NCBI GenBank assembly: GCA_001632435.1
Contig: KV423923.1
Coordinates: forward strand, 74,281 to 138,280
Reading direction: 5' to 3'
From: Calocera cornea HHB12733
Lineage: Eukaryota; Basidiomycota; Dacrymycetes; Dacrymycetales; Dacrymycetaceae
DNA: 64,000 bases
Shown: positions 34,579-47,729 of the stretch, one piece after another
Position numbering within the stretch: position 1 is the first letter of the stretch
Layout of the letters: each line of letters starts with the position of its first letter
Made by a program: the position numbers and the translations under genes
Notes under the pieces: generated by a model
Databases searched by the model: none
Told to the model about the DNA's origin: nothing
What the model saw: the letters and a program-made list of their open reading frames with translations, nothing else

Positions 34579-37500
34579 CTTCGGGCTGGAGATTGGACTT
34601 CCGAGCTGGCCGGGCAGGGTGTTGTTTTCATACTGTCGGTGGGTTGAGGTTGGGTTGGGGTGCAGATGTGCGGCTTGGGCCGGGCTTGGACGCCCACAGC
34701 TACTGCACTCTTCCTTGCGCTGGGTTAGCTCAAAAGACAAAGATGAAGTGCTCTCGTACATGCCTTCATCTCATATTTGCCTTTCCCTTCCCGGATGCCA
34801 TCTCCTCCTCATCTAATGACCCGAGTGCAAGGACAGCCTGCTTTGGGGGGGGCTCACTAGCGGTTCGAACGACGAACAGTCGGAGAGCCTCTGCACTGCT
34901 TAGCGCATTCGAGTAACTTGGTATCCGGTTGGCCTTCTCCTTAACAATAAAAACGGTGGCTTAGCGATCACTTCTCCAATCCCGTGTTCGGTCGTAGAAG
35001 ACTGGTGCGCTAGAGAGCGAAACGCGCGAGACATGAATGCCGAGGTGGGGATCTCTAGCCTCGAGGCACAAAACATGACTCGTTATGCAATCCATGACGT
35101 GAGCATCGGCTGTTGTTGAGGTACAGCCTTCTGGGTCCTTCAATGTCAACGTCAGTCTCGATAAATGAAATCCAGGTGAGTGTATTGGCAGGACCCGCTT
35201 TGGACGGCTGCCGGATGGCCGTCGGACCGCAACGCCGAACTCGGCTTCCGCGCCTGCTATTCGCAGCTTCCCCGATAGCGGAGCCAGGTCTCGGCAGATT
35301 CCTGATAGACCTGCAGTTTGATGCTGCGTGAAGCTGCCGGATATCAGGCCCTCCCCAAGTATCAGCGCCTTGGAACCAGATCGGACCGTTTCTCGGGCAT
35401 AGAAACGGATGGTTTCGACGGTTTCTCGTGTCGTTTCACCCCTTCAACTTTGATGATCTTTCGAGCCCAGGCAGCTCAGGGTATCGCTGACGGCTCGGTC
35501 TCACGGCGTCTGCGGCGAACGCCCTAACGTACTGTACATGATGTCGCGTGTCGCTCTCATAATACTCATAATCCTCCCCGCTCGCGGAACCACATGGGTC
35601 CACATGCACAGCATCGCTTTCCGTCTCCGTGCAAATCCCCAAAGAATCGTTATCTTCCCTTCCATCTTCTCACCGTTGGGCAATCTGCAAGGGTGCACTT
35701 GGGACGTGTTGCTGCTCGCATCGCCTTGTCTTTCGCGAAGAAACCGCGCTGCACGGGGCGCACTTGGCAGCTGATCCTTCCGCCTTCCGCATGTCAACCC
35801 CTGACCCGCTTGCCTAAGCCTTCGTGACGGTCTCTCACGTAACAGGAATGCATGGCATCTCTATCTGTGCAACGCAATCCAGCAGGCAATCTATGGGAAG
35901 GTGTGACTTCTCAGAGCCGAATATCTAGGATCTCAGGCCGTACGCAACTGCAGTGGCTTGGTGACGAGCAGAGTTGCGCTTCATACGAATCGCCGCACAC
36001 CAGTCTTCCCGAAGAGGGGCGGAGCAATCAGTTTCACAGCCATGTTTTATGCGCTGCGGAGCAGCTCAAATTCGCGGCCGAACAACAATGTGATTTTCTG
36101 TTGGTGGTTAGACGGCGAAAGCCTTTCCGAAGTCGGTGATGCTGCGGCATGTTTGAGCTGTTCCCATATCCGTCGCCCCAGTCTGTGACGGTGATGGTCA
36201 TGCGGCCGCTTCGTACGAAGTATTGAAAGTGCGTTCGACCGGTTGCTTGCAACGAAACACAGATTCCTGGCGCATGCAGATCAGTGGGCGCTTATTCAGA
36301 CGATCACATGGGCAACACCCCGTACCGCATCATGTGCCAGGGGTTGGTTATGCGTTCGTGCAACATGCCGGCATTTAATACTTTTCAAGGCCTTTTCGAA
36401 TACGACACCCTTCAGCTAGTGAAGGAATCCTTCCAGACATCATATGTGTCTGGGTATGCGCCGATCGCACACCAGGTGTTTTGATCATCTTTGTATGCAC
36501 CATGAGGAACTGGGTATTCTGGATACGTGTGCCATGTTGCTCAACAGTAGCGCCAGGTGAGCTGTCATTCCCATCTACCCAGGCAGATAAAACACATGAC
36601 ATAGCGCCGAACGATCTTTCTCGTGAGCGAATGTTATCTCCTGCCGATGGACATGGCGCTTGACCGCTGCGTGAAAGACTCTGAGCGTTCTAGGGCGCCG
36701 CACTACCACCAATCGGCCGGCGGACAGAGGAGTAAACAGAGCTCTTGCGAACTTAGTTTTAGGCTAAGACAACCCAATGTCGGGTACCGATTACCAGCCG
36801 AGATTCCGAGGTTAAGTCATCGGACTCCAGGGCCCTGCGTCTCGGAAATGAGAGGGGCTTAGCGAGTGCTAGGAGTTGCATAGCTGGGTTAAAGTCAAGC
36901 GATGGAGCGTAGAGCAGATATCGGGGCTTCAGAGTGCCGGATTGCCTAGTCGTACGCCAGACGCCCCGCGACATTGTGAATCCTGCCGAATAATTGCCTT
37001 AACGCAGACGTAACAGACTTGAGTTGACGGCCATTTCTACATCCGGCCAACTGCCGTGCCCCAAGGCCCCTTGACGACAATGAGCTCATGGCCGCTGTCA
37101 GTGTACCTTTCCTGCCAGGGCGTTGCATGCCTGAGCACCGCATAATGTGGAGCAGCAGGGCGAGGTCCATTCAACCGGTACCGGATCACCGCCACGCTGT
37201 ACGGCATCACAAGTTCTTCACCCCTCCGCACCGCCACACTCGCTTTTCGCTTCTGACGATGTATCAATCGTACACACCCTACACGCCTCATTTCCGTGTT
37301 CGTGATCAAAGGCATCAGAACATGCTGTCGCTGAGCTGTATCAAGAAAGTGTATTCTGGGGATTTGCCGCCGATTCATAAGCCATGTCTCAAATCGGGCG
37401 GATACAAGCGCATGCTGTGCACGGCTACGACACATCCGTCGGCTTTGCCGCGGAGCCCATAACGTGCCTAGTGCGTCTTGGTCCTGCCCGTCTAAAGTGC

Positions 37501-37976
37501 CGGAATGTCACTTTGAGGCCGTCAGGGCAGTGACCAGAACTTCTTGAACATTTTTCAGAGCCGCTCTCCATCTTTTTGGTCATGTTGCACATGTTCACAG
37601 AGTCCTGATCCCAAGAACGAACGATTGGGCCATTCCACTTAACCTAGACTGTTGGCTTGGAACCCGTGTTCCTCCCCCGTTGTGTCTTATGTTGCATTCT
37701 CACAACGATAGTGGTACATCATGGCCGGCTACCAGAGAGACCACTATCTACCTAAGGAGGTACGGAAGTTCGGCTCTCAGTGGCACAGTGTCCTAATATC
37801 CTTGACGTGCATAGACCTCCACGGTAGTCTCGACAGGAGGCAAGTAGTCCTTGTGCATTGCTAAGTCGAGTGTTGACTCTTGTCTTCATTGTAGGTGTCG
37901 AAATGAAAGTGAAACTCGGCACCTCTGTAAACCTATAATCATTGTACAGGTGGAATCGAGCTAACGGCTGTCTCAG
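34579..37976. other. 3.4-kb stretch without a recognisable gene
   Basis: Frames on both strands are short, change register without credible splice sites and have no recognisable domain. GC content looks lower than in flanking genes. I see no terminal inverted repeats, long terminal repeats or transposase/reverse-transcriptase motifs by eye. It may hold a lineage-specific gene, a noncoding RNA or decayed sequence; the promoter of the arrestin-like gene should lie at its right end. Confidence 0.4.
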
Positions 37977-39283
37977 ATGCATTTTGCGGTCTTATCGCGT
38001 TGCACTGCAACGATATTACAGGGAGCCGAAAACACCTCAACCAGCTATTCGAGTGCATCAACTGACGGTCCCATGCCAGTTTTGATTGTCCGAGTTGCGA
38101 CAACGAGCATCGTTGACGGTCTACCAGTCATTCATGCAGGAGCCGCAATCTTGGGAGACGCGACAATTGTACTGCAAAAAGATCAAAAGTTCAAGGATAT
38201 CACCATTCGTCTTCGTGGTGCACTCCTGAATCCACAGACAAACAAGTCGTTCTTCCTGGACATGGAGCACTCCCTGGTCCCTCAGTGGTCAGGACTGGTC
38301 TCAGTCTACAAGGCCGGAAGACACATATTGCCATTCAGGATCCCTCTTCCTTCGCATTGTAACGTGGCGTTCCAAGACTCGCCCTTGCCTCCTACCTTCA
38401 GCTCGAGAGGACAGCCCATGTCAATTCGTTACGATTTGATAGCAAGGATCAAGAAGCCCGGTCTCTGGGCAGACGAGCAGTGCGTCAATGACCCCTCTAC
38501 TTGCTGCAGAGCGACTTTCTCATAACCTTTTCAGGGCGAGCCTTCAACTGTTGTACGTGCCTCGGACAAGGCCTGTGGACAGTGTGCCGCTGCCTTTTCT
38601 CGACTTTGGGTTCAGTCGCTTCAGCCTTCAGCCTGCATCGGAGCTGCTCACTTGGGCTGAGACTACCAAGCAATTCAGCGCTTCGATCGACAACCAGAGG
38701 ACCGTTATTTTTGATGCATCGGTGAGCGGTAAAGAAATTGCTGCCTTGGCAGCAAGCTCATTTGTCACGACTAGTTTGCTCTCGCCAACGCTCCGGTCTA
38801 TACCAGAGGGGTGTTCGTGTCCTATGTGCTCTCATTAGAAAGCTGGGATGCACCAGCGCTGGAGTTGGTGGGAAGCCCGCAAGCCGTGACTGTTTCGGTT
38901 CTGCGTCAAGTGATTGTTGACACGCCGGGAGGATTTTCGGGCCTTGGGACTTCAACTGGGAAGCCTGAGCGGGTCACCGATCTGATCGCGACCGGGAGAC
39001 ACTGGTTAGAGCCGGGTGATCAATTTCCAAAGAGGATACTGCGAGGTGAGGTTGCCCTACGCAAGGAGCTGCGGCCGCATTTCGAATTTCCGCTCCTATC
39101 GGTGATTGTGAGTCAGTTGTCTTGTCCCCCGAAAACCATCTGACCGTGAATCTGAAGTACTGCATCGTTGTGCAGCTGCGTGCCGAGGGTTTCGCCCAAA
39201 CAAACAAGGCCGAGGAATATCTATTTGTGATGCCCTTGGGAATCGCAACGGATCTTCCGGAGAAAGTCCGCCAGACGGCCTAG
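37977..39283 (+). CDS. Arrestin-fold (alpha-arrestin-like) protein
   Basis: Cytosolic adaptor of the arrestin superfamily. Four exons: 37977-38479, 38535-38721, 38775-39107, 39158-39283 (382 aa). The N-terminal beta-sandwich shows FKDITIRLRG, then AGRHILPFRIPLP, LPPTFSSRGQPMSIRYDLIA and LYVPRTRP, the usual order in basidiomycete arrestin-like proteins. The C-terminal sandwich starts after APVYTRGVFVSYVLSL and includes HWLEPGDQFPKRILRGEV. No PY motif (PPxY) for a Nedd4/Rsp5 ligase is visible in what I read, so a classical ART ubiquitin-adaptor role is not supported. The start is the first ATG in frame; an upstream mini-exon near 37723 is possible but unsupported. Confidence 0.78.
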
Positions 39284-40794
39284 AACAACAACATCAAGTA
39301 GATATGCCACGAACGTCACGTTTCATTACCCGAAGCAAATACCCGAAGGCGCATCTCATTACGCTCAACTCTATGTATGACCCGACTCCAATGTGTAAAA
39401 ACTGTTTGCTACTACCCCTTTGCACACGTCAACAAATTGCAGAAATATCATATGTGAATGCCCGTTCACGCCACTCTTCAGCAGCATCTGTGGGCTGACT
39501 CGCATATACGAGCACAGTATCTGAACGCCGTGAGTGTACCCGATATTTATCCTGACAGTCGCTTGGCTACGCGTAAGCTGGAAGACCCACCCCTGCCCGG
39601 GTAGATGTTAGGGACGATGCCATAAATCTGCCCGTGGTCAACATCTAGAGCGCCTTGGAAGAAGACGGATCACATCTTTCACGGGCGAAGCGGAGTCAGA
39701 TGGCGGAATATGTGATCCGCACGCAGACACCGATATGCAAATAACACGAGGTATGGCCCATCAAAGGGTGTCTCACAGCCGCAGATAAGAAGATGGTAAT
39801 CCTTGACCTTTCTGCAGGTCGCAACACGGATGTCGCGCCGGAAGAGCACGGCCACAATACGCCCTACATTTGGGACTCTTTTCCACCACCAAAATAGACT
39901 GCTGTGCTACCGAGAGGGCCACGTCCCCTGCCAGATTCATTGCTCTGCTCGCATTCACACGAAGGAGGAATATTATGACTTGGAGCACATGCTACCACCA
40001 ATTCGCCAGCCGGATGTTCCATGGTTTGCCAGCAACTGCACTGGAATGCGAATAAGATGCATGTGTCCTGTAGTCCATGGCCAAAAGAGCTCACTCGTGA
40101 TGAAGCCACTCCTTCGGGCTTGGTGACAAGTGCCAACGAGCGTGATCCATGAGTCAGCGGCTTTGTTTTCCAGTATCGCAAGCAAAGAAAGAACGCCCGC
40201 CGTACAGCAGAAATCCATGCACTGGCATCCCTCTGATTGGACAGCACATGTTTGGAAATCTGGGCCGCTGCAGCAGATCTGGTCGTCCCACCGTGTGAAG
40301 GGTCGTTGGTGTTCGGAAGTGGTGAGTTCAAGCACGCTACTTGCACAGATGTGGTGTGGCAGTCGAATGTACAAGCATATTGGATATCGCCATGAGTAAA
40401 TCGTCGATCAGCGCGATAGGGTTGTGGTACAGCCTTGCCATTTTTGGGCTGTACAGCTTTGAGGCGCTCAAGGACGGGCGGGCGTTCGGCAGCCGACGCA
40501 AGAAGATCCCTGAAGACGCGTCGCCTTGGCGTGTAAATTACTCAATGCGGTGCGCTCGTCGGAATTAAGTAATTCCAATTACCACGTGGTGCTTACTGTA
40601 GAGCCGACACACGCGCTTCCGTCATCGACGCGTTCGGGTACGCGTCTAATTGTTTTGAGCGCTTGTTTCTCCTCATCTGCTTGTATATACTAGGCTCGTC
40701 GTCCCACCTCGCCGCTTAACTCTAGCTGGATCTGCTATTGTATGATAACTGGACTGTACCTCTACTCTCGGATCATCGTCGCCAGTCCTGTCTC
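39284..40794. other. Intergenic region, arrestin-like / DNA ligase
   Basis: 1.5 kb without a supported gene. It holds the arrestin-like 3' region and the DNA ligase promoter. Short frames near 39864-40374 have no recognisable domain. Confidence 0.45.
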
Positions 40795-43700
40795 ATGGGA
40801 AATTCTCGCCCGCGGGCGCATCATCAGTATAATGCCGTTCCTTTCAACTTGTACGTTCGTGTTCACGGCGATGGTTCATAGCTGACAGATATACAAGCTT
40901 TTCTCGTCTTATAGAGGAATTTGGCAAGGTGAAACCAGAAAATGCAAGTCGAAGATCGTCCTCGGCATCATCAGCGGGAAAATCGCGCAAGCACATGGAC
41001 GTCCTGCAGTCATGGCTTGCTAGATTGGATCATCCTCTATGTCCGGGCACCGGCACTGCATTCTTTCACTTTCTATTTCCGGAGGAAGACATGGATCGCA
41101 AATACAATATGCAGGAGGCAAAACTTTCCCGACTGCTAGCTGATGTCTTCGTGGTGGATGCCACGCCGGGGAAGCGCGGACATCGTCTCGCATGCTGGAA
41201 GGAGTCAGCAGAAGGTTGTTTGGGACGTGAAGTACAGCTTCTTCTTGAAGAGACATACGTATGATCTGCTCCATGTCCGTGGTTAAACCCTTTGACACGC
41301 TACAGAGTGGACTGGAACATCCAACGGAACCAACCTTCCAGCAAGTTGATGCGCTGTTGGACGAGCTCGCTGCCACATCGCAATGGTCCAATCTCAGCAA
41401 CTGCTCAACCCTATCAGAGAAGCGTCCAGTCAAAGAGATCCTACGTGATCTGTATCACGATCTCACGCCACTCGGGGCCGCTGTTATGACCCAGATCATA
41501 CTCAAAGATTTGCGACCGCTCTGCTACATTCAACCATCCATAATGATGTCCTCATCCCTTCTGCGATTCAACTCGAACTCGTACGAAGAAATAACTGTGT
41601 ACATGGCCATGCGGGCATGGCATCCACAGATGTGTAATGTGTACAAAACGAACAGCAAGCTTGATACTGCGGCGCGAGCCGTCGAAGAGTTGCAATCAGT
41701 CGATGCAAGAGGCGTCCAGGCGGTCGCAATGGACTTGTTCAGCCCCAAATTGGGAGTACCAGTTGAGGTAAATCCTCGATATGCGGTACAAGTTTGACAC
41801 TAAAGCCATGCGTAGATACCAAAGTGCGTGAAGGGGCACTCCTGCGGCTACGCCATGCAACGGCTTTCCACCTCGGACCGGCTCTATGCCGAGACCAAGT
41901 ACGATGGTGAACGGTGCGATCATGTTCTTCTGTCCGAATCGCATTCCCTGATGCCCCTGTCAGGATGCAGATCCATTTCGACTTGTCTCGGCCAGCAGGG
42001 TCTGAGATCCAAATCTTCAGCAAGAGCAAGCGTGACAGCACTGCAGACCGTGTGGCGACCCATAGGTCAGTACGTAAAGCTGTGTGCCTGGCGGTTCTCA
42101 TCCGTTGCATCAGTATTCTACGGGCCACATTAGGCTTATCTCCGGGACCCGACGCACACCCTAAGCTAGTAGAACGCATCGGCAATGCTGCCTCCAAGGA
42201 GTGTATCGTGTCCTCGGCTATCTTTGACGCGGAAATGGTTGCCTACTCCGAGCTCTCCGGTGATATTGACAGTGAGTTCCATTTCTGCATGAGTATGGTA
42301 TTGCTCTAATCCAGTGCAAGAATTCTGGCGCATTCGCGGCATGATAGGAGCTACAGCGAGTGGCATTCGGAGAAAGGAACCGCGGCGCTCGAACCCCGAT
42401 TTCGACCTATTTGATAGTGAGGATGAGACGAAGGTCGACCCCGTTGAAACGTGCGCTATTCTTCTCATCCCAAACTGTTGGCATCTGATTTTCTACCAGA
42501 CAAGATTCGCTGGTATCCAATGGTACCGCTTCAGATACACGGCACTTCATGCTTGTCTTTTTTGATATCCTACACCTCAACGGGCAGAATCTCCTCGATA
42601 GGCCTTATGAGCATCGGAGACTCGTGCTGAAGCAGCTGATCACACCTATTAGCGGCTTTGTACGTCATCTGCTGCACGCCATGCCCATCCTAATAAGTCT
42701 CTCCAGAGTCGAGTGGCAAGATCTGTCATGATACTCAGGAAGGGACCAAAAGCCTCGGCTGCTCTTGATGTGAGTACTCGGCAGACTAGATCCTGGCTCC
42801 TCTCACTCCTACTGAAGACGCTGGAGCACCATTTCAAGCGAGAAACAGCTCACAACAAAGAAGGTAAGGGCGTTTCGTAGGGCGTCCGAACTAGACTGAA
42901 GTTTCTCTAGAGGGTATTGTATTGAAGGCGGGAGACTCCGTATATAACGACCGTCACAAGCCCTGGATCAAGGTATGCACATGTAACTTCTTCCGCGGGG
43001 CAACCAATCTGAGTAACTCTGATAGATTAAGCGGGATTATATCAGAGGCTATGGCGGTGGGTGGACTGCCTCGGTGCCATATATGTAAGCTAATCTCACA
43101 TGCAGATACCTTGGACCTCGTTGTTCTGGGGGCCGGATGGAACAAACGGCGTGGCAGAGAACTACGAGGTAGGATAATAGCATGGCAACGAGGGCATAGC
43201 TGAACTTTCGGCTTTCCGCGGCAGTCGGTCCTTCCGTCAATACTTCTTTTTACGTGGGGTGCATCACAAACATGGAGGAAGTGAAGCTCCGGGTACGTGC
43301 CCCAAACCAGTATTGCCTTACCGATCTCATCTTCTCCAAGCGATCTGTTCGACCGCATTTCGAGGTCTATTTCACCGTTGAATATGGCCTCAGCCGAGAA
43401 CAATTGGAAGACCTCAATGCTCAAATGCAGTGCGGCTCAGTTCCCTTCAAGCCCGAGGTACGAACGGACATCCATTGTATATCCTGACTCTAACCGCTCG
43501 TGGAAGAACACCCAGGGACTCCCGTATAGCTTCAACCTGATGAAAGGGATCGAGCCCCCGAGATGCCTGTTCAACAGGCCCATGCTTATGGAGCTGATGG
43601 GCGACCGCTTTACGAAGGCTGCCGGTACTCCGGGGTATGAACTCAGATTTCCGCGGATCACCAAAGTCTGGAGAAGGGACGAGAGGGACTGGATGGATGG

Positions 43701-44774
43701 TAATGTTATCCAAGTTGTTGGACTTACGGTCGCTGACACGGTTCAGGTGTGTCACTGCAAGAGCTGCGGAGGATTGCTAGGGAGGCACTGCATCGTACCC
43801 CTGACGTGATCGCGAGCACGGTGAATGTGCCGACCTCACCGGCCATTCCTAAAGACGCGATTCCGAGCAACAGGAAACGGCTTCATGGCATCGCTGAAGA
43901 TTCGCTTCCGATCAAGCGCCTTCGGTCCATCACGAATCACCCATCGGTGGCCGTGTCAACAGAACATTCCGCATCCCATACGTGGATTCTCCCCGAAATG
44001 GCCACCCACGGGGAACAGCACAGAAACACCCGGAGACAGCGCCACATCAGCGATAAAGAGAATCAATCGCTGATCCCATATGGAAACCACTCTCGACGTC
44101 GGAACGCAGACTCATCCTCGCCGCCGACAACTCATAAGGGCAAATATGATCGTCCACGGCCGCTCCTGGACCGCGGGCTATCAGGATTCCGCAGCTGGGC
44201 GGCTGCGGACAACACGCTCGCAACGCTGTGCTACGACCCCCCGTACCCGCGGCATGCTGCTTCGTCGGCCCATGGGCGAGCTCGCGATGGAGCAGAACAT
44301 GACACACCTTCCCTGCGCGAAGCAGCTTTCCTCGGCGTTCTGCGTCAGGCGGCTGCTCATGCAACCCGGGACTCTATTGGAGAAACCGCGCTCTGTGGTC
44401 ATCCGTCCTTGGATCGATATCTATCATCCTCTTTCGCCGACGCTGCCATCTGGATCGACGGCTCTATACAATTAGGACTCCATTCCGCCGTGCCAACGAC
44501 CGACCTCTTCTCAACACTCGAAGCATTGCTGATCGCGACCGGCTGGTTCGCGGAGCGCAAACTACCCATTCGAACCTACCTGAACCGCGGCATTATATTC
44601 GTTTCTCATCCTCAAGCACACATCATTATCGATACCCTCATCACCATGCAACAGACCCTAGAAGCTCGGAAAGAAGATGTACGGCTAAGACTTCTAGTGT
44701 GCTCGGCGGAGCAGCTGGAAGAATGTACAAGGAATACGGAACATGTACTGCAGCCTTTGTGGATTTCTGCATAA
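40795..44774 (+). CDS. ATP-dependent DNA ligase, ligase IV-like, no evident BRCT
   Basis: Multi-exon ATP-dependent DNA ligase. I choose the ATG at 40795 because splicing at a GTACGT donor joins AVPFNF in frame to FSRLIEEFGKVKPEN, the expected start of the N-terminal ligase domain. The nucleotidyl-lysine motif I is KYDGER, joined by an intron to MQIHFDLS. Motif III is FFDILHLNGQ, motif IV EGIVLK, and motif V is around WIKV; DTLDLVVLGAGWNKRRG starts the OB domain. FPRITKVWRRDERDWMDG and VSLQELRRIAREAL close it, a pattern of a fungal ligase IV-like clade. The remaining roughly 300 residues are Ser/Arg-rich then folded (WIDGSIQLGL to the end) without a BRCT signature I can see. Lig4 proper has two C-terminal BRCT domains that bind XRCC4/Lif1. 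Acts in the nucleus, probably in end joining. Confidence 0.82.
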
Positions 44775-45089
44775 ATCATCATGTACAAGTAACACTTTCA
44801 ACAAATAGAGATTACAGACTGGCGTGGATGTCTGCCAGCGCAGGAATGACAAAGCTGGATTTGGGCTAACTATGTATCTCATCCGTATCGAGCGCGTATT
44901 GTCACTTCAAAATCTTCGCCCGGCCGCCAAATAACATACCGCGTCTGTGTATTCTCAATTCGACTTTCTCTGCCCAGGCCGTTTACGTATCTCCACCATC
45001 GTTTACTGTTTTGAGCATGAAATCCCAACCTCTGCAAGAACGATGTACACTAGCTCTTTTCCGAACCCACACCTCCCGCCGCCCTCGCC
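44775..45089. other. Convergent 3' region, DNA ligase / membrane protein
   Basis: About 315 bp between two converging stop codons. Nothing else is visible. Confidence 0.5.
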
Positions 45090-46199
45090 TCAGCGCAGCA
45101 CCCACAACCCCACCGCTACACCCACAGCCAAGCAAGCGCTCGCGAACCCGCTGACATACACGGGGAGGAACGTCCACATGTAGGCGAGGATGCCCAGGAG
45201 CGCCAGGCCGAACCCGACGACGGTCAGCCCGACACAGGCGTCGTTCACGCTGCGCAGGTCCATGGGCAGGCGCGGGATGCCGTGCGTTATCGGCAGGGTG
45301 AGCGTGGGGTTGCTGGTTCCTGGGAAGGGGGAGGTGGGGAAGGTGGTGGTGGGCCGGGTGGTGCGGAAAGTGTAGGGATGCAGGCGGGAGACGGAGATGT
45401 ACGCTGCGTCCAGCTGGAGCGGGGCGGAGAAGATGGAGCTGCCCAGCTGCGGGGTGCTGAGGTTGGCGGGAAAGGGCTTGCCGGATCCCGGGGCGGGGGC
45501 GCGGAAGGCCAGCAGGCCCGACGTCCGCTCTTCGTTCCGGGCGTCGATGAGCTCGTACCGGTAGAGGGCGAAACAGGCGATGTACGAGATTATCGCTGTT
45601 CGCTGGGCGGTTAGCATGGCTGAATTGTATGCACTGGGTACGCTGCGGGAAATGGACGTACCGGCCATCCAGTGCAGGATCATCGCCCCCGCCAGGGAGG
45701 TGACGGCGATCTTGTACCCCGTGTCGGTGCGGCCGTCCGTAGCTGCGGACGGGTATGCGTAGGACAGTAGCTGCCCATCGATCCCCGCGAAGAAGGTCGT
45801 CTGCCGTCCCAGTCAGCTCGCTCTTCCCGCACTGTAACGAAGGGAGGAGCGGGGAAGACGCACGATGCCGCTGAGCAAGCTCAGCCTGCTCAGCCAGACG
45901 TTCACGAGCGCCAGCACGGCCTGGCGCATCGCTTCCGTCTCCTGCTGGCTCGTCGGGGGTGCGTGGCTAAGCGGCGGCGACCCGCTCGCGGGGCCGTTCG
46001 CACCTCCCACCCCGCCTGCTCCGCTCGTCCCGTTCGCGGAGGAGACCGTCGCTCCGGTCGCTTCGGCGCGGTGGGCAGGTCGCATACTGCTCTGAGTGTG
46101 AGGCTGGCGCAGTGTCGACGTAGCCGAGGGGAGTGCGCTGCCTGCGGTGGAGGGATACTGGTCGGACGGGTTTGCGCGCACTGGTGCGGTCAGCGTCAA
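45090..46199 (-). CDS. Small multi-pass membrane protein of unknown function
   Basis: I do not recognise a named family. Three exons are read: the first from 46199 to about 45866 with a Ser/Gly/Ala-rich head and the segment ETEAMRQAVLALVNVWLSRL, a second beginning TTFFAGIDGQLLSYAY, and a third beginning in AIISYIACFALYRYEL and ending at 45090. Hydrophobic segments: LSLLSGITTFFAGI, VTSLAGAMILHW, AIISYIACFALY, and a C-terminal hairpin (GLTVVGFGLALLGILAYMW and VSGFASACLAVGVAVGLWV). Four to five membrane passes are predicted, with a loop between that includes an acidic-basic stretch DARNEERTS. Single-pass signal-peptide features are absent. Confidence 0.65.
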
Positions 46200-46822
46200 T
46201 GGGGTTATGTAGGGGGAGAGGGCGGGGCGTACTGTACGACATGTTTATCCTGTCGTCAAGCGTCTATCCGAAGCTCTGGGTCGGGAATACGAAGCTTCGA
46301 GAGCGTGTAGCAGATCCAGTCACCAAGCGAGGCTGCTTGATATCCCCCTCCGAGCGCTGCATGTCTCCTATTGCCCGCACGGGATACGACGTCTCCTATC
46401 GAGGATAGAGACGCAGCGGGTACGTCATGCAGCTTCTGGCAGCTCGGGGAGGGAGAAGGTTGATGAGCACCAGGGAGGAAGCGACATGCGGGGCGTGTGC
46501 TGGCGGTGGAGCTGAGCAGGGCCGCTTGTGGCATGTGCTTCGCAAAGGGTCGTCGTTGTCCAACACGAGGCACGCATACAGTACGGTGTGAGAGACGCAG
46601 GGCGAAGCTTGAACTGCAGCAGCGTGGTTGTTTGCTGCTGTTGCAGTGATGACGTGGCCGAACGGGACGAGGGAATATGTAGCTTCTCCTATCTTGGGCA
46701 ACACCTTGTCCCATTTCGGTCGCGTGCACCGTCCATGGCGGTTCACGACTGAATGCCGATCAACCTGTACACAGTATACGTACATCTCCGATCACGCTTC
46801 CCCCTCCACAGAAGTCGCATTC
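46200..46822. other. Intergenic region between two minus-strand genes
   Basis: About 620 bp with the 3' region of GNAT copy 1 and the promoter of the membrane-protein gene. No gene or repeat is supported. Confidence 0.45.
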
Positions 46823-47729
46823 TCAATCCCTCGCCATAAGCATATCGACCCTCTCCCTGCCCCCGCCGACCCAATCGTCCCAACAAAGGCTGAGCATCGC
46901 CGAGTGCCTCCCGGGCCCCCTCACCCCATCCCCGTCTTCCCGCGCCTCCGCGCCCTCCTTCCCCTCCGGCAAGACCATGTGCCACCTGAGCGTGCCCTCG
47001 CTGCGGAACCCGAGGCGGAGCGCCGCGCGCACACTAGCCGCATTCTCCGCGTTCGCCTTCCACTGCACCCGCCGCAGGCCCAGCCCGCCCTGCGCGGGCG
47101 CGTCGAGCAGGTAGTGCAGCAGCAGCCCGACGGCGTGCGTGTTCACGTGCGTCCGCTGGGATTCGGGCAGGTACATGATGTACCCGATCTCGGCCTGGCT
47201 CTGTCCCGGGCTCGCCGACAGGATGCCTATATCGCCGGCGAACGCCCCGCCCAGCCCCAGCCCGGCGTCGGCGGCGGAGGAGTCAGCCCGCGTCTTGTCC
47301 AGCACGGCGAACCACGTCGCTGTGGGGTCGGAGCGGATCATGCGCTCGTACATCTGGAGGGCGTCGGGGAGGGCGAGCAGGGGCCCGAAGGACACGTACT
47401 TGAACAGCGAGGGATGTTGCGCTGTCTTTTCCTGGAAGAGCGGCATGTGTACCGAGGGCTACGAAGGGAGCAGCAGGATCAGCACTGGCACGGGGCGCTT
47501 CCACCGGGAGTGGGGCGGGACGGGCCAGGCCAGGCCGGAGGGGAAGTGGAGAAACGGGAAGACGTACAACAAAAGGCACCAGCCTGACCTTTTCGCTCTC
47601 CAGCTCCGGCGGCACCGGAAAGCAGAAGTTGACGTCGTACACCCCTCCAGGCGGGTGCAGGAGCTCCTCGTCTGACGGTTCGGCGGGGCGGGGAGGGGCG
47701 TAGCTGTTTGTCAGGGTTATGGGGGGCAT
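46823..47729 (-). CDS. GNAT-family N-acetyltransferase, copy 1
   Basis: Acetyl-CoA-dependent acetyltransferase of the RimJ/RimL-like GNAT group. Two exons: 47729-47568 (54 codons) and 47458-46823 (265 aa in total). After PLFQEKTAQHP comes a GNAT core: IGILSASPGQSQAEIGYIMY (beta 4), then the acetyl-CoA-binding region QRTHVNTHAVGLLLHY, and WKANAENAASVRAALRLGF, which matches the N-x-x-S-x-x-x-x-x-x-LGF signature of the fold. The end (WDDWVGGGRERVDMLM) is typical of fungal members. Substrate is unknown; amino groups of proteins or small amines are both possible. A paralogue with the same intron position lies at 51618-52522. Confidence 0.85.

Noticed and set aside
39864..40374. Possible small gene upstream of the DNA ligase
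   Set aside because: Frames of 130-160 codons occur in two registers of the same strand without motifs, composition or splice signals that favour either.
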